The notes: generated from the sequence alone by a model not told the origin. 64,000 nt of DNA from G963665085 sp963665085 (GCA_963665085.2 CAXXXS010000001.1:2418001-2482000), one strand, 5' to 3'. Positions 35,947 through 44,896 are shown, numbered from the stretch's first letter. A program made the numbers and translations.

Positions 35947-35963
35947 TCCTCCTGTCAGGAGGA
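35947..35963. repeat. Small palindrome TCCTCCTG/CAGGAGGA
   Basis: A perfect 8-bp inverted repeat around a single base, followed by another AGGAGG at 35967. It lies between two convergent genes (35324 plus, 36000 minus). No U-tract follows, so terminator function is doubtful; it may be a piece of a dispersed repeat. Confidence 0.3.
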
Positions 35964-35999
35964 TTTAGGAGGCCATCACTCATTTTTTATTTAAAAAGG

Positions 36000-36533
36000 C
36001 TAAACATTCTCCTTGTTTCCTTCCTTAAACCACCCTGCATACATGGCATAATTTCTGGATATTTTCTCAATCATTTCCCGGGTTTGTTCGGGTTCTATAT
36101 CTTTTAATTTTTTTGCTGGATTACCGCCATAAACAGTACCAGGTTCAACAATTGTTTTTGAAAGGACTACAGCACCAGCTGCGATAATGGAATTTTCTCC
36201 AATCTCAGCAAAATCCATAACAATAGCCCCCATCCCAATAAGTACGTTACTATGAATTTTTGCCCCATGGATAATAGCATTGTGAGCAATTGAAACATTA
36301 TCTCCAATTTCAACCACAGACTTTTGATATAATGTATGTAAAACAGCACCATCTTGTATGTTAACATTATTGCCAATTCGAATTGAATTTACATCTCCTC
36401 TTAGAACCGAGTTAAACCAAAAGCTACAGTTATCTCCAACAATAACATCACCAACGATTGTTGCATTATCAGCTAAAAAACAATCATTTCCCAACTTGGG
36501 TGTAAACCCCCGCACAGATTTTATTAAAGCCAT
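36000..36533 (-). CDS. Gamma-class carbonic anhydrase-like hexapeptide protein
   Basis: 177 residues from the ATG at 36533 (MALIKSVRGF); a longer frame upstream adds an unlikely hydrophobic tail. The protein is a left-handed beta helix of hexapeptide repeats (VGDVIVGDNCSFW, VLRGDVNSIRIGNNVNIQDG). Three candidate metal-binding His lie in AVLHTLY, SIAHNAI and IIHGAKI, the order known in gamma carbonic anhydrases. Activity in many family members is not proved; some bind other metals or acyl groups. It ends with a helix (TREMIEKISRNYAMYAGWF). It is followed by a short convergent gap and has its own promoter. Confidence 0.92.
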   Translation of the reverse strand: MALIKSVRGFTPKLGNDCFLADNATIVGDVIVGDNCSFWFNSVLRGDVNSIRIGNNVNIQDGAVLHTLYQKSVVEIGDNVSIAHNAIIHGAKIHSNVLIGMGAIVMDFAEIGENSIIAAGAVVLSKTIVEPGTVYGGNPAKKLKDIEPEQTREMIEKISRNYAMYAGWFKEGNKENV

Positions 36534-36747
36534 ATAAAAAACGATTATTAAATTGAAAAACAAAGGTAGGTATTTTGATATTATCCTATCAAAGAATATG
36601 AGTTTAATACTTAAAAGAGGTTTAATCATTTAAGATTCAAACGTTAAAACTGCTTCTTTCATCCAAACAAATTTTAAATGCGTCTAATTTATTTTTATTT
36701 GATTAATGTTCAGGATAAATTAGCTATGAATCAATAAATTAATTAAA

Positions 36748-37116
36748 ATGAAAAAACTATTAATCATTACTGCTGTATTAGTATTGGCAATTGTTAATAC
36801 AAAAGCCCAGGGACAGCCTGGTTCTCCTCCTTCCAGTGAAGAAATGTTAAAAACTACAATGGCTGGACTTACGAAGGAGGTTAGTTTAACAGATGAAGAG
36901 AAATCATCTGTTAAAGAGATTTTTACAGAGTTTTATTCAGAAATGGATAAAATGTTCAAAAGTGGCTCAAGGCCTGATCCATCAAACATGCAGACTTTAG
37001 AAAGTAAAAGAGATAAAAAAGTTAAAGAAGTATTATCTGAAGAAAAGTATAAAGCGTATTCAGAATATATGAAGAACAATATGAGAGGACCTCAGGGGCC
37101 ACCTCCGGGAAATTAA
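36748..37116 (+). CDS. Small Spy-like exported helical protein
   Basis: 122 residues. A signal peptide is cut near TKAQ. A Gly/Pro-rich start precedes two helices with VSLTDEEKSSVKEIFTEFYS, similar to LTDEQKAEITKIYASH in the protein at 32461. The end is again Gly/Pro-rich (NNMRGPQGPPPGN). It seems to be a shorter relative of that gene, so an envelope chaperone or metal-sensing role is possible. A long bidirectional terminator follows. Confidence 0.65.
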   Translation: MKKLLIITAVLVLAIVNTKAQGQPGSPPSSEEMLKTTMAGLTKEVSLTDEEKSSVKEIFTEFYSEMDKMFKSGSRPDPSNMQTLESKRDKKVKEVLSEEKYKAYSEYMKNNMRGPQGPPPGN

Positions 37117-37134
37117 AATTGGTTGAAAATTTTC

Positions 37135-37167
37135 AAAGGGAGTGTTTTTTATTAAAACACTCCCTTT
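37135..37167. terminator. Bidirectional terminator
   Basis: AAAGGGAGTGTTTT (37135-37148) and AAAACACTCCCTTT (37154-37167) form a 14-bp perfect stem with a 5-base loop and T-tract after it. It ends the Spy-like gene (plus) and the sulfatase maturase gene (minus), whose stop is 4 bases away. Confidence 0.92.
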
Positions 37168-37170
37168 TTT

Positions 37171-38373
37171 TTATCTCACAAAGTCATCAAAAGCATTGTA
37201 AGTACCACCTGTTTGTTGAGCTCTCTGGTATGCAATCTGTTTTTGTTTCCATTCCTCTGCCATTTTCCTTAATTTAATGTCTGCATGTGCAAAAAGCATT
37301 TTATACGATTTGCAGAATCTGGGTTTCCTTTTATCTTCAGGATCTTTAATCCGATCTTTTGTACATCCTCCGTAACAATGCCTTAACCAGGTACATTGTC
37401 TGCATTCAACGGGTAATTGTGCTTTTGCTAATGCAAATGCGGCTTGTTTTTTTGAGTTTAACATGTTGATCATCTTTCCTGTTTTGATATTGCCAAGTTT
37501 CCATTTTGGCTCAACAAAGAAATCACAACTGTATATATCTCCATTATGCTCAACAACAACATAAGGGCCACATGTTTTCATCATGGTACATTCTGGTGAA
37601 GGTAGTCCTACATAGGTGTAGAACAAAGATTCAAAATGTCTTATTGATGTAGTGGGTTCTCCATTACGAAAATCTTCAATCCATAAATCAAACACTTTTT
37701 TTAGGAAATTTCCGTATGCTTCTGCAGAAACAGAGAAAGAGGCTGCTTTTGAAGGATCATTTTTATCGGTTTCTACAATGGGGATAAACTGCATAAATGT
37801 CATTCCCATATTTTTATAGTAGTTATATAATTCCTCAGCATAGTTTGAAGAATAGTCGGTTAAGCAGCACATGGCATTAACCATTACCCCTTTTTCTAAA
37901 AGCATTTTTGCCACCGACTCAACACGTTGATGGGTCTCTTTATTTCCTCTGTCTTTTCGATATCGATTATGAATATGTGCAGGGCCGTCAAGTGATAGGC
38001 CAACTAAAAATTCATTTTCTTTTAAAAAAACAGCCCATTCTTCATTGAGTAATATCCCATTGGTCTGGAAAGCGTTTCCGATAACTTTTCCCCGGCCATA
38101 TTGTTTTTCAAGCTCAATAGCTTTTCGAAAAAAATCTATCCCCATCAGAGTTGGTTCACCTCCCTGCCAGGCAAAGGAAAAATCCTGTCCAGATTGTTCC
38201 ATGGCCTGTTTAATCATTATTTCTAATACCTCATCGCTCATTCGATGCTTGTTTTCCTCAGGGTATAACTCACATTTGTCGAGGTAAAAACAATAAGTGC
38301 AATTTAAATTGCAATCAGCTCCTGATGGTTTTATCAGGATTGAAGTCAACGGACGTATTGTTTTTGTTGCCAT
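37171..38373 (-). CDS. Anaerobic sulfatase-maturating enzyme, radical SAM/SPASM
   Basis: 400 residues from the ATG at 38373 (MATKTIRPLTSIL). The radical-SAM cluster motif lies in ADCNLNCTYCFY with Cys21, Cys25 and Cys28. FAWQGGEPTLMG is the SAM-binding GGE-type element. The SPASM part has Cys in CTMMKTCGPYVVVEHNGDIY, SCDFFVEP and QCTWLRHCYGGCTKDR, which bind two more clusters. It oxidises the Cys or Ser in the active site of a sulfatase to formylglycine without oxygen. The sulfatase at 39241 has a Cys-type site and is the natural target. The ankyrin lipoprotein gene lies between the two. Confidence 0.95.
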   Translation of the reverse strand: MATKTIRPLTSILIKPSGADCNLNCTYCFYLDKCELYPEENKHRMSDEVLEIMIKQAMEQSGQDFSFAWQGGEPTLMGIDFFRKAIELEKQYGRGKVIGNAFQTNGILLNEEWAVFLKENEFLVGLSLDGPAHIHNRYRKDRGNKETHQRVESVAKMLLEKGVMVNAMCCLTDYSSNYAEELYNYYKNMGMTFMQFIPIVETDKNDPSKAASFSVSAEAYGNFLKKVFDLWIEDFRNGEPTTSIRHFESLFYTYVGLPSPECTMMKTCGPYVVVEHNGDIYSCDFFVEPKWKLGNIKTGKMINMLNSKKQAAFALAKAQLPVECRQCTWLRHCYGGCTKDRIKDPEDKRKPRFCKSYKMLFAHADIKLRKMAEEWKQKQIAYQRAQQTGGTYNAFDDFVR

Positions 38374-38484
38374 AAATCTTATTTTTTTAAATACTGAGGC
38401 TGATTGAAAGTACTGTAGATAGATTTTCAATGCAAATCCTCACGTGGATATGAGATTAAGGATTCATTCCACCTATTAATTTTA

Positions 38485-39084
38485 CTAATATTCTTGTAAC
38501 AAATTTACTATCTCCTGGTGATTATTATTTCTTGCAAAAACCAAGGCGTTATCACCATCTACATCCTTTAATGATGGATCGGCTCCATATTCGATTAATA
38601 ATTTAATATTTTCCAGGTGTCCCTCAGCAGCAGCATACATCAAAGCTGTAAAATGTTCTGTGTTATCCTGGATGTTTGTTGTTGCACCACTTTCTAACAG
38701 AAGTTTAACTGCATTGGGAAATGGACCAGAAGATGAAAACATTAATGCTGTCCGGCCATTTAAATCTTGAATATCTACCTTTGCCCCAGCTAAAATTAGG
38801 CTTTGCATAATATCTGTATATCCTTCAAAAGATGCGTACATTAATGCTGTTCTATGATCTTCATCCATTGCGTTTACATCGACGCCATTTGCCAGTAAAT
38901 TCTTAATCTCAGCTAAATTATTGCTTTTTGCAAAGTTGTGTATCATTAAAGGATCACTCCCTTGATTATTTGATTGTTCTATTTCAGTTGAGGAAGAGAC
39001 TTTTTTGTTGTCAACTCCAGAACCCGAACATCCTGCTATTAGTAGGGATATAATGGTTATTTGGCATATGTTCTTTGTTCTCAT
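38485..39084 (-). CDS. Ankyrin-repeat lipoprotein
   Basis: 199 residues with lipobox LLIAGC, so membrane-anchored in the periplasm. Four to five ankyrin repeats span about residues 47-199: AKSNNLAEIKNLLANGVDVN, EDHRTALMYASFEGYTDIMQ, LNGRTALMFSSSGPFPNAVK, EHFTALMYAAAEGHLENIKL and DGDNALVFARNNNHQEIVN. Ankyrin repeats bind partner proteins. The gene lies between the maturase (111 bases) and the sulfatase (156 bases), on the same strand. It may serve the sulfatase, but a tie to these genes is only positional. Confidence 0.88.
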   Translation of the reverse strand: MRTKNICQITIISLLIAGCSGSGVDNKKVSSSTEIEQSNNQGSDPLMIHNFAKSNNLAEIKNLLANGVDVNAMDEDHRTALMYASFEGYTDIMQSLILAGAKVDIQDLNGRTALMFSSSGPFPNAVKLLLESGATTNIQDNTEHFTALMYAAAEGHLENIKLLIEYGADPSLKDVDGDNALVFARNNNHQEIVNLLQEY

Positions 39085-39180
39085 TGTTTCTGTTATTGTC
39101 TGATGAAGTTAATATGCTGTCTAAAAAGATGATTTTTTCAAAAGCAATCAGTTTATTTAGATTCTGAAAAGTTATTTTAA

Positions 39181-39219
39181 AAAAATACTAAACAGCTTTA
39201 TCAACTGTTTAGTATTTTT
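39181..39219 (-). terminator. Terminator after the sulfatase gene
   Basis: AAAAATACTAAACAG (39181-39195) and CTGTTTAGTATTTTT (39205-39219) form a 15-bp perfect stem with a 9-base loop, followed by T-rich sequence on the minus strand. It sits 21 bases past the sulfatase stop and insulates the ankyrin gene from sulfatase readthrough. Confidence 0.85.
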
Positions 39220-39240
39220 TGATAGCTTAATAAAATTTAA

Positions 39241-40884
39241 TTAATGAGCTTGATTAAAAAGTTTTTGCAAATCTTCTCGAGAGAGTTTCCAGTACTCAAT
39301 GCCTGGATTTTGCTTAACTTTTTCATTGTATTCATCTAGGAATTTTTGATTTAGCTCATCACTGTCTCCGTATTTTTCCCTTAGACCGTCCAGTTGCTGA
39401 TGCAAATTTTCCTGTACTTCAGCATATGCTGGATCTCCATATACATTTTTCATTTCATGAGGATCTTTTTGTAAATCATACAATTCCCACTCATCAATAT
39501 CATAATAGAAATGAATCAATTTATACCTGTCAGTAGTAATTCCGTAATGACGCATCACATTGTGCTCTGAAGGATGCTCATAGTAATGGTAATAGAAACC
39601 TTTTCTCCAATCCTCAGGAGTTTCGCCTTTTAAGATTGGAACAAGACTTGCTCCCTGCATTTCTTCAGGAATTTCAGAGCCTGCTACATCAATAAATGTT
39701 TCGGCAAAGTCAAGGTTAGAAACTAAATCGTTATTTATACTACCAGGCTCAACAACTCCGGGCCACTTTATTAATAATGGAGTACGCTCAGATTCTTCGT
39801 ACATCCAGCGTTTATCAAACCAACCGTGTTCTCCTAAATAGAAACCCTGATCAGAAGTGTACACCACTATTGTGTTTTCTGCCAGTCCGTTAGCTTCGAG
39901 ATAATCCAGTACTTTACCCACAGTTTTATCAACTGCTGAAATGCAAGCGAGATAGTCTCTCATATAACGCTGATATTTCCAACGAGTCAGATCATCACCT
40001 GATAAATCAGAATTTTTATATTTTTCATATATCGGTCTATAAACTTCTTGCCAATTAGCTTGCTGCTCTTCTGTCATTCTTTGGCTAGGCGTAGGGTTCA
40101 TTTTAAGATCGCGTTCCACTGTCATTGTGTTGGCAATCGTCATGTTATTTAATGAGGCCGCTGTGCCTCTGCCTGAGTAATCATCAAAAAGAGATTCCGG
40201 TTCAGGGAAGGTGACATCCTCGTACATTCCCAGTTCATTCGGTCCGGGTTCCCATGAGCGGTGTGGAGCTTTATGCATCATCATAACCATAAATGGTTTT
40301 CCAGAGTCTTTAACGCTATCTATATAAGCAATTGTTTTGTCTCCAATAATTTCGGTTGCGTAACCTTGCATTTGGTATTGACCTTCCATATTAATAAAAT
40401 CAGGATTATAATAACTACCCTGACCAGGAAGAATATCATAATAATCAAAACCAGTAGGAGTTCCACCCAAATGTAATTTACCAATTACAGCTGTTTTATA
40501 ACCAGCTGATTGAAGTTCTTTTGCAAAGCTATTCTGATTAAAATCAAAATGACTTCCCATTGTATTATCAATGAAACCATTTTCGTGACTGTATTTACCT
40601 GAGATAATAGTAGCCCTTGATGGGCCACAGATAGAATTTGTAACCATACATCTGTTGAACCGCATACCTTCCTCTGCAATACGATCAATATTTGGTGTTG
40701 GAGCGTATTTTCCAATTGTTTCACCATAAGCACTAATTGCTTGATATGCATGGTCATCACTCATTATATACAGGATGTTGGGGCGTTGTGCTTCCTGTTG
40801 TTTTTCTGCTGAGCCGCAACTCGCCAAAGCTGCTGTAGCGCCTAATATACCCGCTACTTTTGTTTTTGTAATATTAAGATTCAT
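39241..40884 (-). CDS. Type I sulfatase, Cys-type, lipoprotein
   Basis: 547 residues. A lipoprotein-like signal has ALASCG, so Cys23 may be lipidated. Metal-binding residues lie in NILYIMSDDHAYQAI, and the active-site motif NSICGPSRATIISG has Cys86 as formylglycine precursor (CxPSR). Further family marks are GKLHLGGTPTGFDYY, PFMVMMMHKAPHRSW, VVYTSDQGFYLGEHGWFDKR and WPGVVEPG. It removes sulfate from sulfated sugars, as found in marine or host polysaccharides. The exact substrate cannot be read from the sequence. The maturase gene about 870 bases downstream matches the Cys type. A terminator follows its stop. Confidence 0.95.
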   Translation of the reverse strand: MNLNITKTKVAGILGATAALASCGSAEKQQEAQRPNILYIMSDDHAYQAISAYGETIGKYAPTPNIDRIAEEGMRFNRCMVTNSICGPSRATIISGKYSHENGFIDNTMGSHFDFNQNSFAKELQSAGYKTAVIGKLHLGGTPTGFDYYDILPGQGSYYNPDFINMEGQYQMQGYATEIIGDKTIAYIDSVKDSGKPFMVMMMHKAPHRSWEPGPNELGMYEDVTFPEPESLFDDYSGRGTAASLNNMTIANTMTVERDLKMNPTPSQRMTEEQQANWQEVYRPIYEKYKNSDLSGDDLTRWKYQRYMRDYLACISAVDKTVGKVLDYLEANGLAENTIVVYTSDQGFYLGEHGWFDKRWMYEESERTPLLIKWPGVVEPGSINNDLVSNLDFAETFIDVAGSEIPEEMQGASLVPILKGETPEDWRKGFYYHYYEHPSEHNVMRHYGITTDRYKLIHFYYDIDEWELYDLQKDPHEMKNVYGDPAYAEVQENLHQQLDGLREKYGDSDELNQKFLDEYNEKVKQNPGIEYWKLSREDLQKLFNQAH

Positions 40885-41260
40885 TTGATAAAATATTTAT
40901 AGTTTTTAATTAGAAACTCTAATGCAATTTGCTATTTAATTTTTATAGCACATGTGTAAAGCTTTACTATCATCTCATTTTTTTTGATTAGATAAAAATA
41001 TCGAATTGGTTAGAATCATTTTCATATTTGTATAATTCTGTTCTTTTATTACTTCTATCTGTATAATGTTATTTTTCAATCTTTACAGAATGACCAAATA
41101 TAGTAGTAAAATTTGAAGAGACATTAGGATCAAAGATGTATTTTGCTTGACCTTCTTTTGTGTCTTAATAAACAATAACCGTATTTGTGAAATATGTTGG
41201 CTAATTCTGTTTTGTATTCGGGGTAAAGGTTATAACATTTCAATTCTCAATATTAACAAT
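40885..41260. other. Intergenic region, promoter side of the sulfatase gene
   Basis: 376 bases of AT-rich sequence between the sulfatase and the FIST gene. I see no gene. A CAAATATA word at 41093-41100, read on the minus strand, resembles the Bacteroidota -7 element TAnnTTTG, but no -33 partner is at the right distance. Confidence 0.4.
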
Positions 41261-41290
41261 AAAAGCAGGCTATTCGTATCGCCTGCTTTT
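41261..41290 (-). terminator. Terminator after the FIST gene
   Basis: AAAAGCAGGC (41261-41270) and GCCTGCTTTT (41281-41290) form a perfect 10-bp stem with a 10-base loop. On the minus strand a T-rich tail follows. It lies about 45 bases past the FIST-protein stop. Confidence 0.8.
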
Positions 41291-41337
41291 ACTTTTTTAG
41301 AAATTTAAAATCGAATTATAATAAGAAAAATAAATCA

Positions 41338-42444
41338 CTAACTAAATAATAACATTGTTGCTGTTTGGTTAATATGGCCGATGTAACTCTCCCCATAAGT
41401 GCTTAGCCCAACTGTAGGAGTATCATTAAATAACATACCATATTGTTCTGTTTGGTTTTTATCTTTGAGTTCTAATGTTCTAAGAATACAGTTAAAGTTT
41501 ATTATTGCAGATATTTTACCAAGGGCATTTGATTTCTCGGTTAAATCTTTCAACGTATTTTCAATTATGTTCTGCGATTGTAAAATATCCAACTCCATTC
41601 CCTCTTTTATACCACAATAGAAAATTATACTATTTCCATCTTTTTTTTGAGGACTTCGCACAAAATAATCATCGCCAAAAACCAAGCCTACCGGATTTGT
41701 GAAGAAAGCAGAAGTTGTTTCTTTTTTTTCAACCCCTAACAATGAAGCATATTCTTCAAGTGCAGGTTTTCCATTAAGTTCAATTATTTTTCTTGATTTT
41801 TCATCAGCCTTTGTGACAAGAACTTTTTTGTTTGTTGTTGAAAAACTTTGTGTTTTAAGGAAATCAAATTTAACAGCACTTTCAATAAGGCATAGAACAG
41901 CAGCATTTGTATAAGATTTTCCATTGGCAAATACAAAAGTTTGTTCAAATTTGAGATCATCGCCTGCTGAACCGCCAATAAAAGTGATATTGGTTAAATC
42001 CCCTATCCGTTCATTTATTTTTTCCTCTTTGCCACTTAAACCATCAATTAGAACAATACCTACATATTTTTTGGGGTTTAACTCTGATAGGTTTTTTTTA
42101 TAGTATGCTTCAAATGAACTAAATGCTTTGTCTACAGCTAGTTCATCGGTAGTTATTTTAAGTACCTCTATCTTACAATCTTTAATAATTTCTGGACCTA
42201 GTGCCATAACAACTACAGAGTCATCTAACATTTTTCCGCTGATTAATTCTCCCGCTGTCGAACAACCAATTGTAGGAATATTTCCAAATGCTTTATGAAT
42301 CTGATTACTTATTTCATCGGGATTAATATGAGATGTAGCGTACAACTGTATAAGTTTTGCATCAAAATTTCCTATTTGATTTTTTATATCTGCAATGATT
42401 AAATTTATATCTTTTTGGGTAGAGAACGCAGTTTTGACTTTCAT
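41338..42444 (-). CDS. FIST-domain protein, probable ligand sensor
   Basis: 368 residues covering FIST_N (about 25-205) and FIST_C (about 215-355). Marks are LIQLYATSHINPDEISNQ, GNIPTIGCSTAGELISG, VLIDGLSGKEE, ITFIGGSAGDDLKFE and a C-terminal TPTVGLSTYGESYIGHINQT. FIST domains are thought to bind small ligands such as amino acids and usually lie beside or inside signalling proteins. Here no kinase or chemoreceptor is adjacent; only a 67-residue gene is upstream with a 7-base gap. It has no signal peptide or membrane span, so it acts in the cytoplasm. Confidence 0.88.
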   Translation of the reverse strand: MKVKTAFSTQKDINLIIADIKNQIGNFDAKLIQLYATSHINPDEISNQIHKAFGNIPTIGCSTAGELISGKMLDDSVVVMALGPEIIKDCKIEVLKITTDELAVDKAFSSFEAYYKKNLSELNPKKYVGIVLIDGLSGKEEKINERIGDLTNITFIGGSAGDDLKFEQTFVFANGKSYTNAAVLCLIESAVKFDFLKTQSFSTTNKKVLVTKADEKSRKIIELNGKPALEEYASLLGVEKKETTSAFFTNPVGLVFGDDYFVRSPQKKDGNSIIFYCGIKEGMELDILQSQNIIENTLKDLTEKSNALGKISAIINFNCILRTLELKDKNQTEQYGMLFNDTPTVGLSTYGESYIGHINQTATMLLFS

Positions 42445-42451
42445 ATCTTTA

Positions 42452-42655
42452 TTAATTTGTTAATGTTACACTAAAATCATTTGCTACTTCAAAAATTTTT
42501 GATATTAATTCATCACTATCTGGAGTCTCTTCTGTAATGTTATCTGGGATAATTCCTTTAAACATTAATTTCATTTTAATATTAGTCTCCTGAAAGGAGT
42601 TCCCACTTGCTTTTTTTTCGATTAATTCTGTTATTAAATTTTTTACCCTGCTCAT
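42452..42655 (-). CDS. Small protein upstream of the FIST gene
   Basis: 67 residues, charged and probably helical (VKNLITELIEKKASGNSF and DSDELISKIFEVANDF). It starts with ATG and ends 7 bases before the FIST gene, so co-transcription is likely. I recognise no family. Its length and its close spacing suggest a partner or adaptor of the FIST protein. Confidence 0.5.
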   Translation of the reverse strand: MSRVKNLITELIEKKASGNSFQETNIKMKLMFKGIIPDNITEETPDSDELISKIFEVANDFSVTLTN

Positions 42656-43157
42656 TGTTTTTTTGAGATTTATTTAAAATTATTTCTGTGAGATCTATTT
42701 AAAGAGCATATGTATTATAGGCAATACCCATAAAGTGAATATTTAAATGATAATTGATTAATAAGTAATTATCTCTTATTGCTGAATTAAAATCTGAATC
42801 TTTATTCGAAATATTTAAGTTGAAAGTTTCAGATTTAAAGACTGATTTTTATAGTTTTTGTAAAAAAATATCATTAAAATATACATTTGCTAACAACGGG
42901 TAGGTGCCCGTTATTAGAATGTAAGCTAATTTGTTTTAAAAAATGAAAAAGGTAAAAATTTCGACAAGCAATATTACCTGTAACGGTCTGAGGTAAATTT
43001 TATCTAAATGGGTGAAAGAAAATTAACTTTGAGAGCTTGTTCTTTGTCCTCGGTTCGTACTAATAGATGTGTTCAATAGTTTTATTAAAATACTACGGAT
43101 TTAAGGTTTTATCAAAATCAACTTAAATGTATTATTCTAATCAATCGACTAGAAATA
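42656..43157. other. 502-base intergenic region with one palindrome
   Basis: No coding frame stands out. CTAACAACGGG (42890-42900) and CCCGTTATTAG (42907-42917) are inverted copies matching at 10 of 11 positions around a 6-base loop; the edges CTAACAA/TTATTAG recall recombination-site ends, but only one copy is seen. The rest is AT-rich. Confidence 0.45.
42890..42917. repeat. Imperfect inverted repeat, CTAACAACGGG type
   Basis: An 11-bp stem with one mismatch and a 6-base loop (TAGGTG). There is no U-tract and no gene ends nearby, so it is not a terminator. A single attC-like site or a dispersed palindrome are both possible. Confidence 0.4.
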
Positions 43158-43808
43158 TTAAATCAATATATTTTCATACATCAATAAAAATTTACTTAAA
43201 CTGATAGCCTTTTCAATTTTATCGGCACAATTATATGCTTCTTCTTTTGATAGAATAAATGAAGGTCTGTCTAAACGTCCCCATCGATCTTCCTGAGGAA
43301 TGAATACTTCAAAATAAATAATAAATTTTGGGCTCAGAAATTTCTTCTGTATCTCAATATTACTTACATTCAATATGGGTTGTCTTTGTTTTATTTTTGA
43401 ATAATAAATAAATTTATTTGTGACTCTTAAGTGTCCTGTTTCAAAAAATACAATTTCATCATTTATGTTGAGATTATATTTCTTTAATAATAGTATTATT
43501 TCGTCTAATATCTTCTCTTTAAATTTCAACGCTAGGTTTCTGGCCCCTTCATGTCTAATCTCTGGGGTCAACTCTAATTTTTGGATAAATCCATGGGAAT
43601 TATCAAAATATTGATATAAAAAATCAAAACAAAGTTTAGTATATGCTTTTTCAGCAATATAACTAAGTTTCTGCCCTTTTGATATATCTCTTAAAATACT
43701 AGTAATATTAATATCTATATAACATTTTTTTAGCTCAATAGGAACATTTTTACTTTTTGGGACAGTTTTATTCTGATTCTGTAATACGTTTTCTTCAAAT
43801 ACCTTCAT
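43158..43808 (-). CDS. Unknown protein, 216 residues
   Basis: No signal peptide and no membrane span. The protein is mixed helix and strand, rich in Lys, Ile and Tyr, with a central part EIRHEGARNLALKFKEKILD, a strand pair DEIVFFETGHLRVTNKFIYY and a C-terminal RWGRLDRPSFILSKEEAY. I do not recognise a domain. The gene is isolated, with 502 bases after it and 232 before it. Its AT content is like that of the neighbours on both sides, so recent transfer is not obvious. Coding is supported by length and amino-acid make-up only. Confidence 0.55.
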   Translation of the reverse strand: MKVFEENVLQNQNKTVPKSKNVPIELKKCYIDINITSILRDISKGQKLSYIAEKAYTKLCFDFLYQYFDNSHGFIQKLELTPEIRHEGARNLALKFKEKILDEIILLLKKYNLNINDEIVFFETGHLRVTNKFIYYSKIKQRQPILNVSNIEIQKKFLSPKFIIYFEVFIPQEDRWGRLDRPSFILSKEEAYNCADKIEKAISLSKFLLMYENILI

Positions 43809-44040
43809 AAATAATTTTAATTCTTACAAGTAACGATTGCTTTATTGATAACTAAGATAACCAAATTTTTAAGTCTTAATAGTTATTAGCGAACAGTAAA
43901 TCTACTGCACTAAAAATTAATATACAACATTTTTACAAGATTAGGTTTTTCTATTTTAAATCATATTAAACAATTTGTTCACCTAAAAAAAATAAGAGAA
44001 CTTTATTGGATAAAATCTGATAATAATAGTTTCTTTTTTT

Positions 44041-44661
44041 ATGCATAAGACAGTGATAATTCTTGATTTGGATAATACTATTTATCCTGTTTCATCAATT
44101 GGAAATGAGTTGTTTAAACCTTTGTTTCAACTAATAGAAGAGAAAGGGGAATATAAAGGCGAATTTGAAAAAGTTAAGAAAGATATAATGAGAATACCAT
44201 TTCAAAAGGTGGCAGCAGATTATAGTTTTAGTAATGATTTATATGATAAGGGATTGGAGTTGTTAGAGGAAAGGACTTGTAGTATGGATCTAAATTTTTT
44301 TGAAGACTACCAGGAACTAAGAAATATTTCATGTAAAAAGTTTCTTGTTACCTCAGGATTTACAAAAATGCAACAAAGCAAAATAAGAAAATTAGGTATT
44401 GAAAATGACTTTGAAGAGATTTTTATAGCGGATCACAGAATTTCAAGAAAATCCAAGAAGGATATTTTTGCTGAGATTATTAAGAAATATAATTACAAAC
44501 TTAATGAAGTACTTGTAGTGGGAGATGATATAAACTCAGAAATTGAGGCAGCAAGTGAATTAGGAATCGATGCACTTTTATATGATAAATTGAATTTTAA
44601 TCCTGATGTTACAATACCTCCACGGATAACTAATTTTAAACAAATATTTGATTATTTATAA
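44041..44661 (+). CDS. HAD-superfamily hydrolase
   Basis: 206 residues. HAD motif I is VIILDLDNTIYP with the nucleophile Asp9 and acid Asp11. Motif II is LVTSGF, a Lys lies in SRKSKKDIF, and the final acidic motif is EVLVVGDDINSEIEAA. The layout fits phosphoglycolate- or pyrimidine-nucleotide-type phosphatases with a helical cap at about 15-85. The substrate is not predictable. It starts directly at the ATG with poor leader signals and precedes korA by 235 bases. Confidence 0.86.
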   Translation: MHKTVIILDLDNTIYPVSSIGNELFKPLFQLIEEKGEYKGEFEKVKKDIMRIPFQKVAADYSFSNDLYDKGLELLEERTCSMDLNFFEDYQELRNISCKKFLVTSGFTKMQQSKIRKLGIENDFEEIFIADHRISRKSKKDIFAEIIKKYNYKLNEVLVVGDDINSEIEAASELGIDALLYDKLNFNPDVTIPPRITNFKQIFDYL

Positions 44662-44896
44662 GATTTCTTGTAATATACCTTATAATCAATGCTTTACTTT
44701 CTATTTATTTTGTAATAAGTATAATGTTTCTTAACATTCCTGATCTTCGTCATTATTGAAATCATAATTGTGCCCCATCTTCGTTTTGTGATTTTTGAAA
44801 AAAGTTTTATAACTTACATTTTCATATTTATATACTTAAATATGTATTGACTAACAAATATTTAAAATATTTTTTTACTAATTTTTAGATTAACAT

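Noticed and set aside
35947..35963. Terminator between convergent genes
   Set aside because: The stem is good but has a single-base loop and no T-run on either side.
36534..36629. 32-residue hydrophobic head of the gamma carbonic anhydrase-like frame
   Set aside because: Family proteins start at the ALIKSVRG region; the ATG at 36533 gives the usual length of about 177.
42890..42917. Integron attC site
   Set aside because: Only one copy, a short 6-base spacer and no integrase in the window. Kept as a repeat with low confidence.
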